NCBI RefSeq assembly: GCF_002288185.1
Contig: NZ_CP016776.1
Location: 372,001 to 436,000, forward strand
Direction of reading: 5' to 3'
DNA: 64,000 nucleotides
Origin: Candidatus Planktophila vernalis
GTDB taxonomy: Bacteria; Actinomycetota; Actinomycetes; Nanopelagicales; Nanopelagicaceae
Shown here: one piece after another, positions 26,134 to 37,768 of the stretch
Position numbering within the stretch: position 1 is the first letter of the stretch
Layout: every line of letters begins with the position of its first letter
Made by a program: the position numbers and the translations under genes
The notes under the pieces: model-generated
Told to the model about the DNA's origin: nothing
Databases searched by the model: none
What the model saw: the letters and a program-made list of their open reading frames with translations, nothing else

Positions 26134-28236
26134 GTGACTAAGCAAACTGCACTTCTGAGCGCTCCAACTTCCTCGTTGCTCATTGAGGTTGTTAATGGAG
26201 CCTTAGTAATTCGCCATTGGGGAGCCCCAATTCTTGGGCAAAACCATGACATCGCGCTAGCTAGTCGAGTATCGATTGCAAATAGTTCTTGGGATGAACC
26301 ACAGCTGCCAGGTTTGATGCGCGAGAGCGCACGTGGTTTCTTAGGACGTCCATCTCTGTCCGGACACCGCAATGGAAAAGCTTGGTCAACTAAATTTGAA
26401 GTTACTGATTTTCATCATCAAGGTAATCACTGCGCAGTAACCCTTCGAGACTTTCATGCAGAGCTAGAGGTAATAGTCACTTTTGATTTAGATGCTTTTG
26501 GAGTACTTATTCAGAAAGCCACAGTTAAAAACATTGGAAACTCTGATTATGTTCTCAATGAATTCATCCACTGGTTGCCTTTGCCACGAGAGGCAACACA
26601 GAATTTAGATTTTGCAGGACGTTGGTCAAATGAGCGTCAACCACAATGTCGCGATATTCAAATTGGAACCTGGGTGCGTGAATCTCGTGAGGGACGAAGC
26701 GGGCATAATTTCTCTATTGCAGATATCGCATTAACTGCACAAACTTCTTTCCAATCTGGTTCTGCTTGGGCAACATCGATTGCTTGGAGTGGTAATTCTC
26801 ATTATTTGGTTGAACGTGGTTTTGATGGTCAGCAATCTATTGGTGCCGGCGAACTCTTGCTTGCAGGTGAAGTAATTCTTAAGGGTAATGAATCTTATGA
26901 AGCACCAGCTTTGTTTGCTGTTTATTCAAGCCAAGGATTAGATGGTGTTAGTGCGGCTTTCCATTCACATCTTCGTGCACGTGAAATTCATCCTAAGCGT
27001 CCACGTCCACTGACTTTAAACATGTGGGAAGCGCTCTACTTTGATCACAATGAATCAAAGATTAGAGAGCTCGTTGATGTTGCTGCCGAAGTTGGGGTTG
27101 AGCGCGTTGTTCTAGATGATGGGTGGTTTCACTCCCGCCGCAATGATCGCTCAGGCTTGGGTGATTGGGTTGTTGATCCAGCTGTCTGGCCAAATGGATT
27201 AACCCCAGTAGTTGAATACATCAATAGCAAAGGTATTGAGTTTGGTCTTTGGTTTGAAGGCGAAATGGTTAACCCGGACTCTGATTTATATCGTGCTCAT
27301 CCTGAATGGATCCTGCATGAAGGAGATCGAACCCCACCGCTATGGCGCCACCAACTTGTTCTAGATCTTGGGCATGAAGAGGCATACAAGCATGTTCTGG
27401 AACAAACATCTTCACTATTGGCTGCTCACAATATTGTTTACATCAAGTGGGATCACAACCGTGTATTAGTTGATGCTGGGCATTTAGGTGTTGCGGGTGT
27501 TCGCCGCCAAACACAGGCTATTTATCGTTTGTTTGCTGAGTTAAAAAAGCGTCATCCAGGACTTGAAATTGAATCGTGCGCATCAGGCGGAGCCCGTATT
27601 GATTTAGGTGTTATTGATTATGTGGATCGCTTCTGGACAAGTGATAACAATGATGCCCTCGAGCGCCAAACTATTCAGCGCTGGACATCACAAGTTATTC
27701 CGCCAGAAATGCTGGGAACACACATTGGCCCAACCCATGGACACCAAACTGGTCGCACATTAGAACTCTCTATGCGCGCAATAACTGCGCTCTTTGGACA
27801 TGCTGGTATTGAATGGAACATTACGCAAGCAACTGCCGAAGAACGGGCAAATCTTGCTACGTGGGCCAAGTACTACAAAGACAATCGCGCCCTATTACAC
27901 AGTGGAAAATCTGTTCGCATTGATTATCCAGATGAGCATGGATACCTCTACGGTGTTATATCTGCCGATACTAAGAAATCTATATTCGCCTATGTTCAGT
28001 TAACACCTACTGTGACAATTCACCCAGCATCACTTAAGTTTGCCGGTTTGGATGCAGCTGCCAATTATTTAGTTAAAGCCGTTTATCCAGCAGGCAAACC
28101 ACGATTTATGTTAATCACTCCACCGCAGTGGATGGATGGCATCACCATGTCAGGTTCAGCCCTTGCCACTATTGGAGTGAGTGCACCGATTCTTGCACCG
28201 GCCAATGCCGTGCTGATCGAAATTACTAAGCTCTAA
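26134..28236 (+). CDS. Alpha-galactosidase, glycoside hydrolase family 36
   Basis: Releases galactose from alpha-galactosides such as raffinose-type sugars or galactolipids. 700 residues: an N-terminal beta-sandwich, the TIM barrel with the nucleophile in [24 protein letters not shown], and the acid/base region [17 protein letters not shown], and a C-terminal beta domain. There is no signal peptide, so it probably acts in the cytoplasm on imported oligosaccharides. GTG start, leaderless promoter, divergent from galTEK. The stop overlaps the convergent glpK by 4 bp. Confidence 0.93.
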   Translation: MTKQTALLSAPTSSLLIEVVNGALVIRHWGAPILGQNHDIALASRVSIANSSWDEPQLPGLMRESARGFLGRPSLSGHRNGKAWSTKFEVTDFHHQGNHCAVTLRDFHAELEVIVTFDLDAFGVLIQKATVKNIGNSDYVLNEFIHWLPLPREATQNLDFAGRWSNERQPQCRDIQIGTWVRESREGRSGHNFSIADIALTAQTSFQSGSAWATSIAWSGNSHYLVERGFDGQQSIGAGELLLAGEVILKGNESYEAPALFAVYSSQGLDGVSAAFHSHLRAREIHPKRPRPLTLNMWEALYFDHNESKIRELVDVAAEVGVERVVLDDGWFHSRRNDRSGLGDWVVDPAVWPNGLTPVVEYINSKGIEFGLWFEGEMVNPDSDLYRAHPEWILHEGDRTPPLWRHQLVLDLGHEEAYKHVLEQTSSLLAAHNIVYIKWDHNRVLVDAGHLGVAGVRRQTQAIYRLFAELKKRHPGLEIESCASGGARIDLGVIDYVDRFWTSDNNDALERQTIQRWTSQVIPPEMLGTHIGPTHGHQTGRTLELSMRAITALFGHAGIEWNITQATAEERANLATWAKYYKDNRALLHSGKSVRIDYPDEHGYLYGVISADTKKSIFAYVQLTPTVTIHPASLKFAGLDAAANYLVKAVYPAGKPRFMLITPPQWMDGITMSGSALATIGVSAPILAPANAVLIEITKL

Positions 28237-29738
28237 TCAACCCAGTTCAGAGTTCGCTCAACTGCTTTCTTCCAATTCTTATAGCCAGCTTCGCGCACAT
28301 CTAATGTTGAAGTGGGTGACCAGCGGCGTGATTGTTGCCATTGCTTCTTAACTTCATCTTGTGAACTCCAGAAGCCAACAGCTAAACCAGCAGCATATGC
28401 AGCACCTAAGGCAGTGGTCTCACCAATAAGTGGGCGAGTGATATCAATTCCCATAATGTCAGCCTGCATCTGCATGCACAGTGAGTTAGCGGTGATGCCA
28501 CCATCAACGCGCATTTCGCGCATTGGAACTCCACTGTCAGCCACCATTGCATCCATAACATCGCGAGTTTGATAACAAATTGCTTCAAGGGCAGCGCGGG
28601 CAAGATGGGCTTTAGTTGCTGCACGTGTTAAACCAACGATTGCACCGCGTGCATCACTGCGCCAATACGGTGCAAAGAGTCCTGAGAATGCGGGTACGAA
28701 ATAGACTCCAGCAGTATCTGTCACAGAGGATGCAAGATTTTCAGTTTCAGCAGCGTTAGTAATAATCCCTAATTGATCACGTAACCATTGAATGGCAGAA
28801 CCAGTCACAGCAACTGAGCCTTCTAGAGCGTAATGAGCGGGTTGATCACCTAACTTGAAACAGACTGTTGTGAGCAAACCATTTTTAGATCGGACGATCT
28901 CCGTGCCAGTATTGAGGAGCGCAAAGTTTCCAGTGCCATATGTAGTTTTAGATTCACCGCGTTCAAAGCAGACTTGCCCAACCATTGCAGCTTGCTGGTC
29001 TCCTAAGATTCCAGCGATTGGGATAGAAGTTCCAAATGGACCGTGAGGATCGGTGGATGCATACACTTCTGAGGAAGATTTGATCACTGGAAGTGAACTG
29101 CGAGAGACTCCAAAGATATCTAGAAGCTCTTGATCCCAATCAAGGGTTTCAAGGTTCATTAATAATGTGCGACTGGCGTTAGTCACATCAGTTTGATGTA
29201 CACCGCCACGTACTCCACCTGAAAGATTCCACAATAACCATGAATCAATAGTTCCCATTCGAGCATTTTCATTTTTTGCAGCGGGAACATTGCTCAGAAA
29301 CCAGTTCATCTTGCTACCGGCAAAATAAGGAGCAATCGTTAATCCAGTCTTGAAACGAACCTTCTCTTTTTGGGAATCAGTTAAAGAGGAGAGAAAATCG
29401 GTGGTGCGAGTGTCTTGCCAGACAATTGCATTGGATAAAGGTTGCCCAGTGCTCACATCCCAAACAACTGTGGTTTCACGTTGATTAGTGATTCCAATAG
29501 CTGCTAAATCTGAACCTAAAATGTCGGCCTGCTTGAGGGCCCCAGCGATGACTTCTTGCACGCGTTGCCAAATTTCAGCTGCATCATGCTCAACCCAGCC
29601 GGGGTGAGGCATTATTTGGCGATGTTCAAGTTGGTGTTGGCCAATAACTTTGCCCGAGTGGTCAAAGATCATGAAACGAGTACTTGAGGTTCCTTGATCC
29701 AAACTGCCGATATAAGTCACGAAGTGAAAACCTTTCAT
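28233..29738 (-). CDS. glpK: Glycerol kinase
   Basis: Phosphorylates glycerol to glycerol-3-phosphate. FGGY kinase of about 500 residues with [18 protein letters not shown] at the N-terminus, [20 protein letters not shown], and the C-terminal FGGY-type signature near [15 protein letters not shown]. The ATG at 29738 adds six residues before a GTG at 29720; the latter (VTYIGSLDQ) matches the family start better and has AAAGG upstream, so the start is open. Divergent from glpD; no glycerol facilitator gene is in the window. Confidence 0.94.
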   Translation of the reverse strand: MKGFHFVTYIGSLDQGTSSTRFMIFDHSGKVIGQHQLEHRQIMPHPGWVEHDAAEIWQRVQEVIAGALKQADILGSDLAAIGITNQRETTVVWDVSTGQPLSNAIVWQDTRTTDFLSSLTDSQKEKVRFKTGLTIAPYFAGSKMNWFLSNVPAAKNENARMGTIDSWLLWNLSGGVRGGVHQTDVTNASRTLLMNLETLDWDQELLDIFGVSRSSLPVIKSSSEVYASTDPHGPFGTSIPIAGILGDQQAAMVGQVCFERGESKTTYGTGNFALLNTGTEIVRSKNGLLTTVCFKLGDQPAHYALEGSVAVTGSAIQWLRDQLGIITNAAETENLASSVTDTAGVYFVPAFSGLFAPYWRSDARGAIVGLTRAATKAHLARAALEAICYQTRDVMDAMVADSGVPMREMRVDGGITANSLCMQMQADIMGIDITRPLIGETTALGAAYAAGLAVGFWSSQDEVKKQWQQSRRWSPTSTLDVREAGYKNWKKAVERTLNWVD

Positions 29739-29751
29739 AATTAAGTTAGGC

Positions 29752-29760
29752 TTACTCTAC
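29752..29760. promoter_or_regulatory. Second TTACTCTAC bidirectional -10, between glpK and glpD
   Basis: TACTCT (29753-29758) on the plus strand and TAGAGT (29759-29754) on the minus strand overlap by five base pairs, exactly as between galT and the alpha-galactosidase gene. Expected start points are near 29765 (plus) and about 29747 (minus). Confidence 0.5.
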
Positions 29761-29764
29761 TCAG

Positions 29765-29821
29765 ATGCAATGGAGAATCAACGCTTATGTTCCTATCACA
29801 GCTAAGCCCCCAGCAGCGTGA
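29765..29821 (+). CDS. Possible leaderless 18-codon upstream ORF overlapping glpD
   Basis: The first ATG after the plus-strand TACTCT is 6 nt away, the leaderless spacing. It opens an 18-codon frame (starts MQWRINAYV) that overlaps the glpD start in another frame and ends at 29821. The glpD ribosome-binding site GGAGAA lies inside it. It could repress or couple glpD translation, or be chance. Confidence 0.3.
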   Translation: MQWRINAYVPITAKPPAA

Positions 29822-31460
29822 TAGCGCCATTTCAGAATTATCGAGTGAATCTTTTGACATATTAGTTATTGGCGGGGGTGTCACAGGCGTTGGAGCGGCA
29901 CTTGATGCAGCATCACGTGGTTTAAAAGTTGCTCTGATTGAATCCCAAGATTTAGCGTCTGGAACTTCAAGTCGTTCCAGCAAACTCATTCACGGTGGAT
30001 TGCGATACCTAGAACAATATGACTTTAAATTAGTACGAGAAGCACTCCATGAGCGCGAACTAATGGTTTCTTCTCTCTCGCCACATCTAGTTAAGCCAGT
30101 CGGATTCTTATTTCCGCTGACCGAAAAATTCAAAGAGCGAACTTACGTTGGTGCGGGCCTTGCACTCTATGACGCACTTCGTGGTTTCCAACGTGCCCTA
30201 CCTTGGCACAAACATATTGGTCAAAAGCAGATTAATGAGATTGCACCATCTCTGCGCCCAGATTTGATTACTGGAGCTATTAAGTATTTTGATGCACAGG
30301 TAGATGACGCGCGACACACGATGACAATTGCACGCACTGCAGCTCGACATGGGGCAGTGATTGCAACACGCGTGAGTGCAGTCTCGCTCTTGCGAGAAGG
30401 TAAGCGCGTTGTTGGAGTAAAAGCGAAAGATTTAGAGTCTGGAAAAACTATAAACATCAGTGCAACAGCAACAGTGATGTGTGCTGGTGTGTGGAGTGAT
30501 GAACTGCATGCAAAGTTTGAATTAAAGCCAGGTTATAACGTGGCAATGAGTAAGGGCGTGCATATCGTATTGCCAGGCTCGGCAATTAAATCTAACGCTG
30601 GAATTATTCTCAAGACTCCAATTTCAGTCTTATTCTTAATTCCATGGGGAGATAAGTGGATTGTTGGAACAACCGATACTCCATACACGGGAGATAGAGC
30701 AGAGCCTTTGGCTAGTCGTGAAGATGTTCAATACATTTTGGATCAAGCCAATCGCGTGTTATCTCCTAAATTAGATGTTTCTCAAATTATTGGTGTTTAT
30801 GCAGGCTTGCGACCACTGGTAGCAAATAACAAAGACTCTGCAACGACCAAACTCTCACGCGAACACACAGTTGATCGACCAGCTGCTGGATTTGTGAGCA
30901 TTGCCGGTGGTAAATACACCACTTATCGAGTGATGGCTAAAGATGCCATTGATCGCGCAGTCATTGAACTACGTGCGATTAAGCCAGAGTCAGTAACAGA
31001 CAAACTGCCACTAGTTGGTGCTGATGGTTACTTTGCATTAGTCCAGCAGGTCGAGCGCTTAAGTGAAAGCAGTGGTCTTGATACCGACACAATTACTCAC
31101 TTGCTCAATCGCTATGGATCCATGATTAGTGAAGTTCTTGAACTAATTGAGGCAAATCCAAAGCTCGCAGCAAAAGTTGATAAAGATCTTCTCTACATCA
31201 AGGCAGAAATTGAATATGCAGCAAGCTATGAAGGTGCAAGAACAGTTGATGATGTTATTTCGCGCCGCACACGGATTGCCTTTGAAGCCAGCGATCACGG
31301 CGTGCACTTAGCAGATGAGATTGCCGCGATTATTGCCCCAGTACTTGGTTGGAGTGCAAAAGAGCGAAAAGCATCAGTTACCGCATATGAAGAACTAGTA
31401 GATCGCGAGCTTGAGGCGTTAGATCAACTTCTAGAAGAGCATGAAAGAGTTAGTTCTTAA
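29787..31460 (+). CDS. glpD: Glycerol-3-phosphate dehydrogenase (FAD, aerobic)
   Basis: Membrane-associated flavoprotein that oxidises glycerol-3-phosphate to dihydroxyacetone phosphate and passes electrons to quinone. FAD-binding dinucleotide motif DILVIGGGVTGVGAALDAASRG at residues 20-41, the family signature KLIHGGLRYLEQYDF, and WIVGTTDTPYTGD. 557 residues with the C-terminal DAO cap domain. GGAGAA lies 10 nt before the ATG. Functionally paired with divergent glpK. Confidence 0.95.
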   Translation: MFLSQLSPQQRDSAISELSSESFDILVIGGGVTGVGAALDAASRGLKVALIESQDLASGTSSRSSKLIHGGLRYLEQYDFKLVREALHERELMVSSLSPHLVKPVGFLFPLTEKFKERTYVGAGLALYDALRGFQRALPWHKHIGQKQINEIAPSLRPDLITGAIKYFDAQVDDARHTMTIARTAARHGAVIATRVSAVSLLREGKRVVGVKAKDLESGKTINISATATVMCAGVWSDELHAKFELKPGYNVAMSKGVHIVLPGSAIKSNAGIILKTPISVLFLIPWGDKWIVGTTDTPYTGDRAEPLASREDVQYILDQANRVLSPKLDVSQIIGVYAGLRPLVANNKDSATTKLSREHTVDRPAAGFVSIAGGKYTTYRVMAKDAIDRAVIELRAIKPESVTDKLPLVGADGYFALVQQVERLSESSGLDTDTITHLLNRYGSMISEVLELIEANPKLAAKVDKDLLYIKAEIEYAASYEGARTVDDVISRRTRIAFEASDHGVHLADEIAAIIAPVLGWSAKERKASVTAYEELVDRELEALDQLLEEHERVSS

Positions 31461-33069
31461 TCTGCTTTGAACAACCATCAACTGAAGGCTTCTTAGTTGG
31501 CTTCTTAGTTGGCTCAGCTGTTGGTGACGGAGTTGGACCTTGAACCACTGTGAAAGTTACTGCTTGAGAGCTTTGTGCATGTGTTTGTGACACATCTGTA
31601 TAAACAACATTTCCACTATATGTGCCGGCAGGAACACCCTTAATTGCCAATGTCCACTCACCACTGGTGGCACGCAGAACTGTTTGAACTGGACTTGTCT
31701 TTGGCACAGTTGCAGCGTCGAAGACAAGTTTAATTGCACCAGTCACAACAGGTGATGAATCAGGACGTGTGACCGTTGCTTTAAATGTGACTGACTTATT
31801 GGTTGTACTGGCGGATTGGGCGTTAACAATTAATTGAGTTGGCTCATTATTTGGCATCAAATCAACTAATGCAGGCGCCCAACTTCCTTTAGAAAGATTG
31901 AGGAAATCTGAGGCACTGCCTCTAAAAATATTGAGATCAAGTCGAGTGCCAGGCACACCGTATTTAGGTGCAATTCCACAGGATGTGTATTGCCAGATAG
32001 TCCATTGTGAATCACAGTTAGCGCCAGTCCATGAGTGCACATAGCAACCACCAGCTTTAATTCCAGGTTGATTAATCGGGTTAAACGGATCAATTGCATA
32101 TTGGGCTAGCCACAGTGGGTATTGAGCCAACTTCGCACTCTTATTCATTGAACTCTCTAGAAAGTTTGAATAGGAGTAGAGAATTGGCGTTCTTCCTGTT
32201 TTCTCTTTAAGTAGTCCTAAGAATGTTTCTGCCCATAAAGTAACTGCAGCCCGGCTGGCATATTTCTGGCAGGCACCTGAAGAGGAGACTCGAACACATT
32301 TATTCTCAAGATCTAGTGCGTAAGGGAGATCTTTTTCAGTGTAACCACCGATAGCAGCTAATCTCCATAATACTTTTTGAGCTTGGGCAGTTGCATCACG
32401 GATGATTCCTGCTGAATCACTGACATCAGGCAAAATCGCATAGTGATAAAAACCTGTATAGAGACCTGCAGCTTGGGCTGCTGCGTGATCCATAATGAGG
32501 TACTTAAGTGCAAGTGCATCTGCTTCATCTCTAGTATCTGAGGCTTTAATCATGACGAAGCGAAGTCCAGATGCATAGGCAACTGAAAAATCAATTGGCT
32601 TGTCGTTGGGATGTTGCCATCTACTCACATCTGCTCCGTGGATGCGACCACCAGGACCGAAAGATTCAACAACTAAGGCAGGATCAGTGGTTGAAATCTG
32701 GGGAGGCTTTTTAATGGTGATTGTTCTAATAGGGGAGTTGGAAACTTTGCCTCCAACATTTACTTGAGCGCGATACTTGATTGGAATATCAAATGCAGTT
32801 GCAACAGCAACAATCTTCCACGTTCCTGCTTTGGTGGTCTTAGTTACAAAACGCGTGGTCTTCCATTCACCTGATGAGTTACCCTGAATTTTTACGCTCA
32901 AACCAGATCGAGCCGGCTTGATGGTTCCGTAGAAGGTAACTACTGATTCAGTTGCCGATGGAGTTTGTCGCAAGGAAAGTGTGAGAGAGCTAGAAGCGGC
33001 CTGAACCTGTGGCACATTCAAGGCTAGTAGAGTCAGCGCAATTGCTGTAATTGTTGCGCGGATTTTCAT
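31450..33069 (-). CDS. Secreted GH25 muramidase with Ig-like C-terminal domain
   Basis: A 539-residue exported cell-wall hydrolase. Signal peptide at 1-24 ending in VQAA, a beta-rich region to about 135, and a GH25 lysozyme domain with catalytic Asp in HGADVSRWQ and Glu in YALDLEN, plus FYHYAI and LWLAQYA. A bacterial Ig-like domain follows (from about 430), and the end is a Pro/Thr/Lys-rich tail (PTPSPTAEPTKKPTKK) of the wall-attachment type. It probably cuts glycan strands of peptidoglycan. The start overlaps the preceding small gene (ATGA), and the end overlaps glpD by 11 bp. Confidence 0.88.
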   Translation of the reverse strand: MKIRATITAIALTLLALNVPQVQAASSSLTLSLRQTPSATESVVTFYGTIKPARSGLSVKIQGNSSGEWKTTRFVTKTTKAGTWKIVAVATAFDIPIKYRAQVNVGGKVSNSPIRTITIKKPPQISTTDPALVVESFGPGGRIHGADVSRWQHPNDKPIDFSVAYASGLRFVMIKASDTRDEADALALKYLIMDHAAAQAAGLYTGFYHYAILPDVSDSAGIIRDATAQAQKVLWRLAAIGGYTEKDLPYALDLENKCVRVSSSGACQKYASRAAVTLWAETFLGLLKEKTGRTPILYSYSNFLESSMNKSAKLAQYPLWLAQYAIDPFNPINQPGIKAGGCYVHSWTGANCDSQWTIWQYTSCGIAPKYGVPGTRLDLNIFRGSASDFLNLSKGSWAPALVDLMPNNEPTQLIVNAQSASTTNKSVTFKATVTRPDSSPVVTGAIKLVFDAATVPKTSPVQTVLRATSGEWTLAIKGVPAGTYSGNVVYTDVSQTHAQSSQAVTFTVVQGPTPSPTAEPTKKPTKKPSVDGCSKQIKN

Positions 33070-33323
33070 CGCTCACTTATTTCAACATCAATAGCCAAGA
33101 CAGATTTTATTGTTTGAATGAGTATCGCTTGTTGCTTCAGTCGAGTCTGTAAGAATTCATGGGAACTAGAAAGCTTACGGGCATCTGAAAAATCCAAGGT
33201 AAGAACCTTGCCATCAAAATCTGCCAAGCGGGCGTCAAAGAAGGAAAGCCATGAGACTCGGTCTACTTCCAATACCGCATCGAGGACTTCATTCCATCGA
33301 TTGCGTATTTCTTGCAGTTCCAT
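33066..33323 (-). CDS. Orphan DnaX (pol III gamma/tau) C-terminal-domain-like small protein
   Basis: 85 residues beginning IRNRWNEVLDAVLEVDRVSW and continuing DGKVLTLDFSD. This resembles the small alpha/beta domain that follows the clamp-loader core in actinobacterial DnaX proteins (R-x-x-W-x-x-V-L-x-x-V). No AAA+ part is present and the dnaX gene is not nearby. It has its own leaderless-type promoter and overlaps the GH25 gene by 4 bp. Its role is unknown; it could be a chance retention of the domain or a small replication-associated protein. Confidence 0.55.
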   Translation of the reverse strand: MELQEIRNRWNEVLDAVLEVDRVSWLSFFDARLADFDGKVLTLDFSDARKLSSSHEFLQTRLKQQAILIQTIKSVLAIDVEISER

Positions 33324-33331
33324 AGGCGCAA

Positions 33332-33337
33332 ACTTTA
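33332..33337 (-). promoter_or_regulatory. -10 element TAAAGT for the DnaX-like gene
   Basis: On the minus strand TAAAGT ends 8 nt before the ATG at 33323; no Shine-Dalgarno sequence is visible. Confidence 0.45.
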
Positions 33338-33355
33338 CCTATTAACACTGTTCTA

Positions 33356-34024
33356 TTAGTGGTGTGGCGCGCCTAACCAGCGGTAATACTCACCAACAAG
33401 TTGCACCCTCATATTCATATTGGCATCTGGTTGCACATGCAATTCTTGTGCAACTCGTGAAATTACTTGTTCCACAGACTTTTCACTGACATATCGTGTA
33501 CGCCCAATCTGGGCATTTGTCATTCCATCAGCGACCAATCGAAGTACCTCTGCTTGTGTATCAGTTAGATGGGCCATTAATGCCAAAACGCCTTTCTCTT
33601 GAAATGAAGCATTTCCATTTATCCAAGCGACCTTATGTTTTTCAATCGCTGCAGCCTTTGATTCATTAATTGCAGTGCATAGAACAGTGAAGTCAACAAT
33701 AGATTTCTTAATGAGAATCTTGGTTCCAGCAGGCACGTCTTCATTAGATTCACCGATAAAGCGCAGATCAGGACAGGTGTTAAGAATTACAATTCCTATG
33801 TTGTGATTTTCTTTGCGCATGTTCACTGCGATTTTCACTGAAGATATTCCTGCAAGGTTCATATCCAGCAAAATGACATCTGGTTGCAAACGTCGAAGCA
33901 AGTTTAGACCCATACTCTCACTCTTAGCTTCTCCGATCACATCAATATCATGAAGACGTAGTGTTGCCACCAAAGTAGACATCACAAATGCGTCATCGAC
34001 TATGACCAGTACTCGTTCGTTCAT
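33356..34024 (-). CDS. Response regulator, REC plus LuxR-type HTH (orphan)
   Basis: A 222-residue NarL/LuxR-class regulator. The receiver domain has the acidic pair D10/D11, phospho-acceptor D54 (ILLDMNL), T83 and K106. The C-terminal LuxR helix-turn-helix spans about 155-205 (LTDTQAEVLRLVADGMTNAQIG). No histidine kinase is adjacent, so the input is unknown. It has a leaderless-type promoter and lies between the cell-wall genes and nnrD. Confidence 0.88.
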   Translation of the reverse strand: MNERVLVIVDDAFVMSTLVATLRLHDIDVIGEAKSESMGLNLLRRLQPDVILLDMNLAGISSVKIAVNMRKENHNIGIVILNTCPDLRFIGESNEDVPAGTKILIKKSIVDFTVLCTAINESKAAAIEKHKVAWINGNASFQEKGVLALMAHLTDTQAEVLRLVADGMTNAQIGRTRYVSEKSVEQVISRVAQELHVQPDANMNMRVQLVGEYYRWLGAPHH

Positions 34025-34031
34025 GTCTACA

Positions 34032-34037
34032 AGGTTA
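34032..34037 (-). promoter_or_regulatory. -10 element TAACCT for the response regulator
   Basis: On the minus strand TAACCT ends 7 nt before the ATG at 34024, the leaderless spacing. Confidence 0.48.
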
Positions 34038-34072
34038 ACGTTGAAGTAGACAATTACTCCTTGAATAGGAAA

Positions 34073-34918
34073 TTACTTAATCAATTGAGAGATGGCCCCA
34101 GAGATATGAGAAACAATCACTTCAGCAGAAATAGGGCCACCCCTAGATGCGCTCTTTGCTGCTTGAGCATGGATGTATGCACCAGTTGCAGCAACGTGGG
34201 CTAAACGATTGATGTCGTTAAGTATTTCAACAGTATTGGTGGCAACCAAAGCGCCAATGATTCCTGCCAATACATCACCACTTCCAGCTGTTGCCAGCCA
34301 AGGTGTTGCAACAGGAAGTTCTATGAGTAAGTCATCATTTGCAACGTACGTGATTGATCCTTTAAGCAGAACAGTTACACCTAGAGTTTGGGCAGCCACA
34401 ACCACCCATTTTTTTGGATTTCCTTCAATCGCCTCTGCCGTAACTGGCACTCCTCGCGCAGTCAGCAAGGCTGAGAGCTCTCCACTATGTGGTGTGATCA
34501 AAGTTGGTTGCTCTAAAGACCCAGCCAAATACAGCGCTCCAGCATCTAGAACTGTTGGAACGTTTTGCTTGTGCGCTAAAACAAACCAACGGTGGCGAAG
34601 CCATGTGGTGATATCTGAATACTTCTTTGCGGGAATTCCAGAACCGATAAGCCACGCTGTGACTTTTCCAGGTTGCACCACACAAGAAGGTGTTGCGTGC
34701 AAAACTAAATGTGCCAAACCTGAAGAACTATGAAAGCGAATCATTCCAATTCCTGTTGCAGCAGCTGCAGAAGTTGTTAGAACCGCAGCACCTGGATATT
34801 GGGCAGAACCAGTGATTACACCGAGAACTCCTCGACTGTATTTGTGGTCAAGATCAGAAGGGGTGATAACGCATTTGGCTGCATCACGAGCGGTCCACTT
34901 CTTAATAGTTCTGGTCAT
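34073..34918 (-). CDS. nnrD: ADP/ATP-dependent NAD(P)H-hydrate dehydratase
   Basis: Repairs hydrated, inactive NAD(P)H. The ribokinase-like fold carries VLDAGALYL, TPHSGELSALL and the anion-hole GSGDVLAGIIGAL typical of the CARKD family. At 281 residues it is the stand-alone dehydratase without the fused NnrE epimerase domain; an epimerase gene is not in the window. It has its own leaderless-type promoter (TAGGCT). Confidence 0.9.
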   Translation of the reverse strand: MTRTIKKWTARDAAKCVITPSDLDHKYSRGVLGVITGSAQYPGAAVLTTSAAAATGIGMIRFHSSSGLAHLVLHATPSCVVQPGKVTAWLIGSGIPAKKYSDITTWLRHRWFVLAHKQNVPTVLDAGALYLAGSLEQPTLITPHSGELSALLTARGVPVTAEAIEGNPKKWVVVAAQTLGVTVLLKGSITYVANDDLLIELPVATPWLATAGSGDVLAGIIGALVATNTVEILNDINRLAHVAATGAYIHAQAAKSASRGGPISAEVIVSHISGAISQLIK

Positions 34919-34924
34919 GAACTC

Positions 34925-34930
34925 AGCCTA
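34925..34930 (-). promoter_or_regulatory. -10 element TAGGCT, leaderless nnrD promoter
   Basis: On the minus strand TAGGCT ends 6 nt before the ATG at 34918. Divergent katG starts 86 bp away. Confidence 0.52.
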
Positions 34931-34982
34931 TCGCTCATAATTTGCGAGCCTGTACCGCTACATCCATACTAAGCACAATTGA

Positions 34983-37160
<2,178 letters not shown>

Positions 37161-37336
37161 TTCTCAGAGTAGTTAAGTCGGCTTGATTAGAGCTCGAATA
37201 CGACAACACCTTGGGCCTTCACAAGAAGGGATTGCCCGTATTTCACGGTGTGAAAAATGGGGCTAGGGCTTGAAATATCTGTAAGGTCACACACGCTTGA
37301 AAGGGATAAATAAGTTCCTACTTGTTATCATTGGGC

Positions 37337-37726
37337 GTGGCGAAAAAAAGTAAAATCTTGACGAAAGCAGTCGGTACTGCACTCATTCTCCTAACTCTAG
37401 TGAGCACAGCAGTTGTTGTTTCGAAAGCATGCCATGCTGAGCAAAATTCTGTGGCAGTGGCAGCCGTCACCCATGTTTCACATGGTGATCATCCTCATTC
37501 ACCTATCGCCACTCAAGGTTTAGGTAGTGGTAATTTATTTACGAAAATCTGTGCGGGGATTTTCTATTTAATTTTACTTTTTGGCGGCAGGTTTCTTTTA
37601 AGAATCTTCTACCAGTCTTATCACGACAAGTTCATTCTCTTAAAATCTCACTTGATGACATATAGACCGCTAACGAGCCTTAACCTGACCTTATCTTTAC
37701 CTGAATTGGGCATTCACCGAATCTAA
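37337..37726 (+). CDS. Hypothetical membrane protein with His-rich linker
   Basis: About 129 residues from the GTG at 37337 (a TTG at 37322 is also possible). Two hydrophobic segments (about 12-32 and 68-92) flank a loop with THVSHGDHPHSP and one Cys (SKACHAEQ); the C-terminus is basic. I do not recognise the family. TATCAT ends 5 nt before the GTG. It is followed by two NlpC/P60 genes, so it may act with them at the envelope. The His cluster suggests metal binding but does not prove it. Confidence 0.6.
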   Translation: MAKKSKILTKAVGTALILLTLVSTAVVVSKACHAEQNSVAVAAVTHVSHGDHPHSPIATQGLGSGNLFTKICAGIFYLILLFGGRFLLRIFYQSYHDKFILLKSHLMTYRPLTSLNLTLSLPELGIHRI

Positions 37727-37768
37727 ATCAATCTCGCTTCTGTCCAAGAACTGCGAGAAAGGTTTTTC

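Noticed and set aside
37249-37320. 18-codon ORF in front of the His-rich protein
   Set aside because: No suitably spaced -10 element or SD, and no enrichment for any amino acid.
37161-37336. c-di-AMP (ydaO-type) riboswitch before the cell-wall hydrolase genes
   Set aside because: These riboswitches often precede such genes in actinobacteria, but I cannot find the conserved core segments here.
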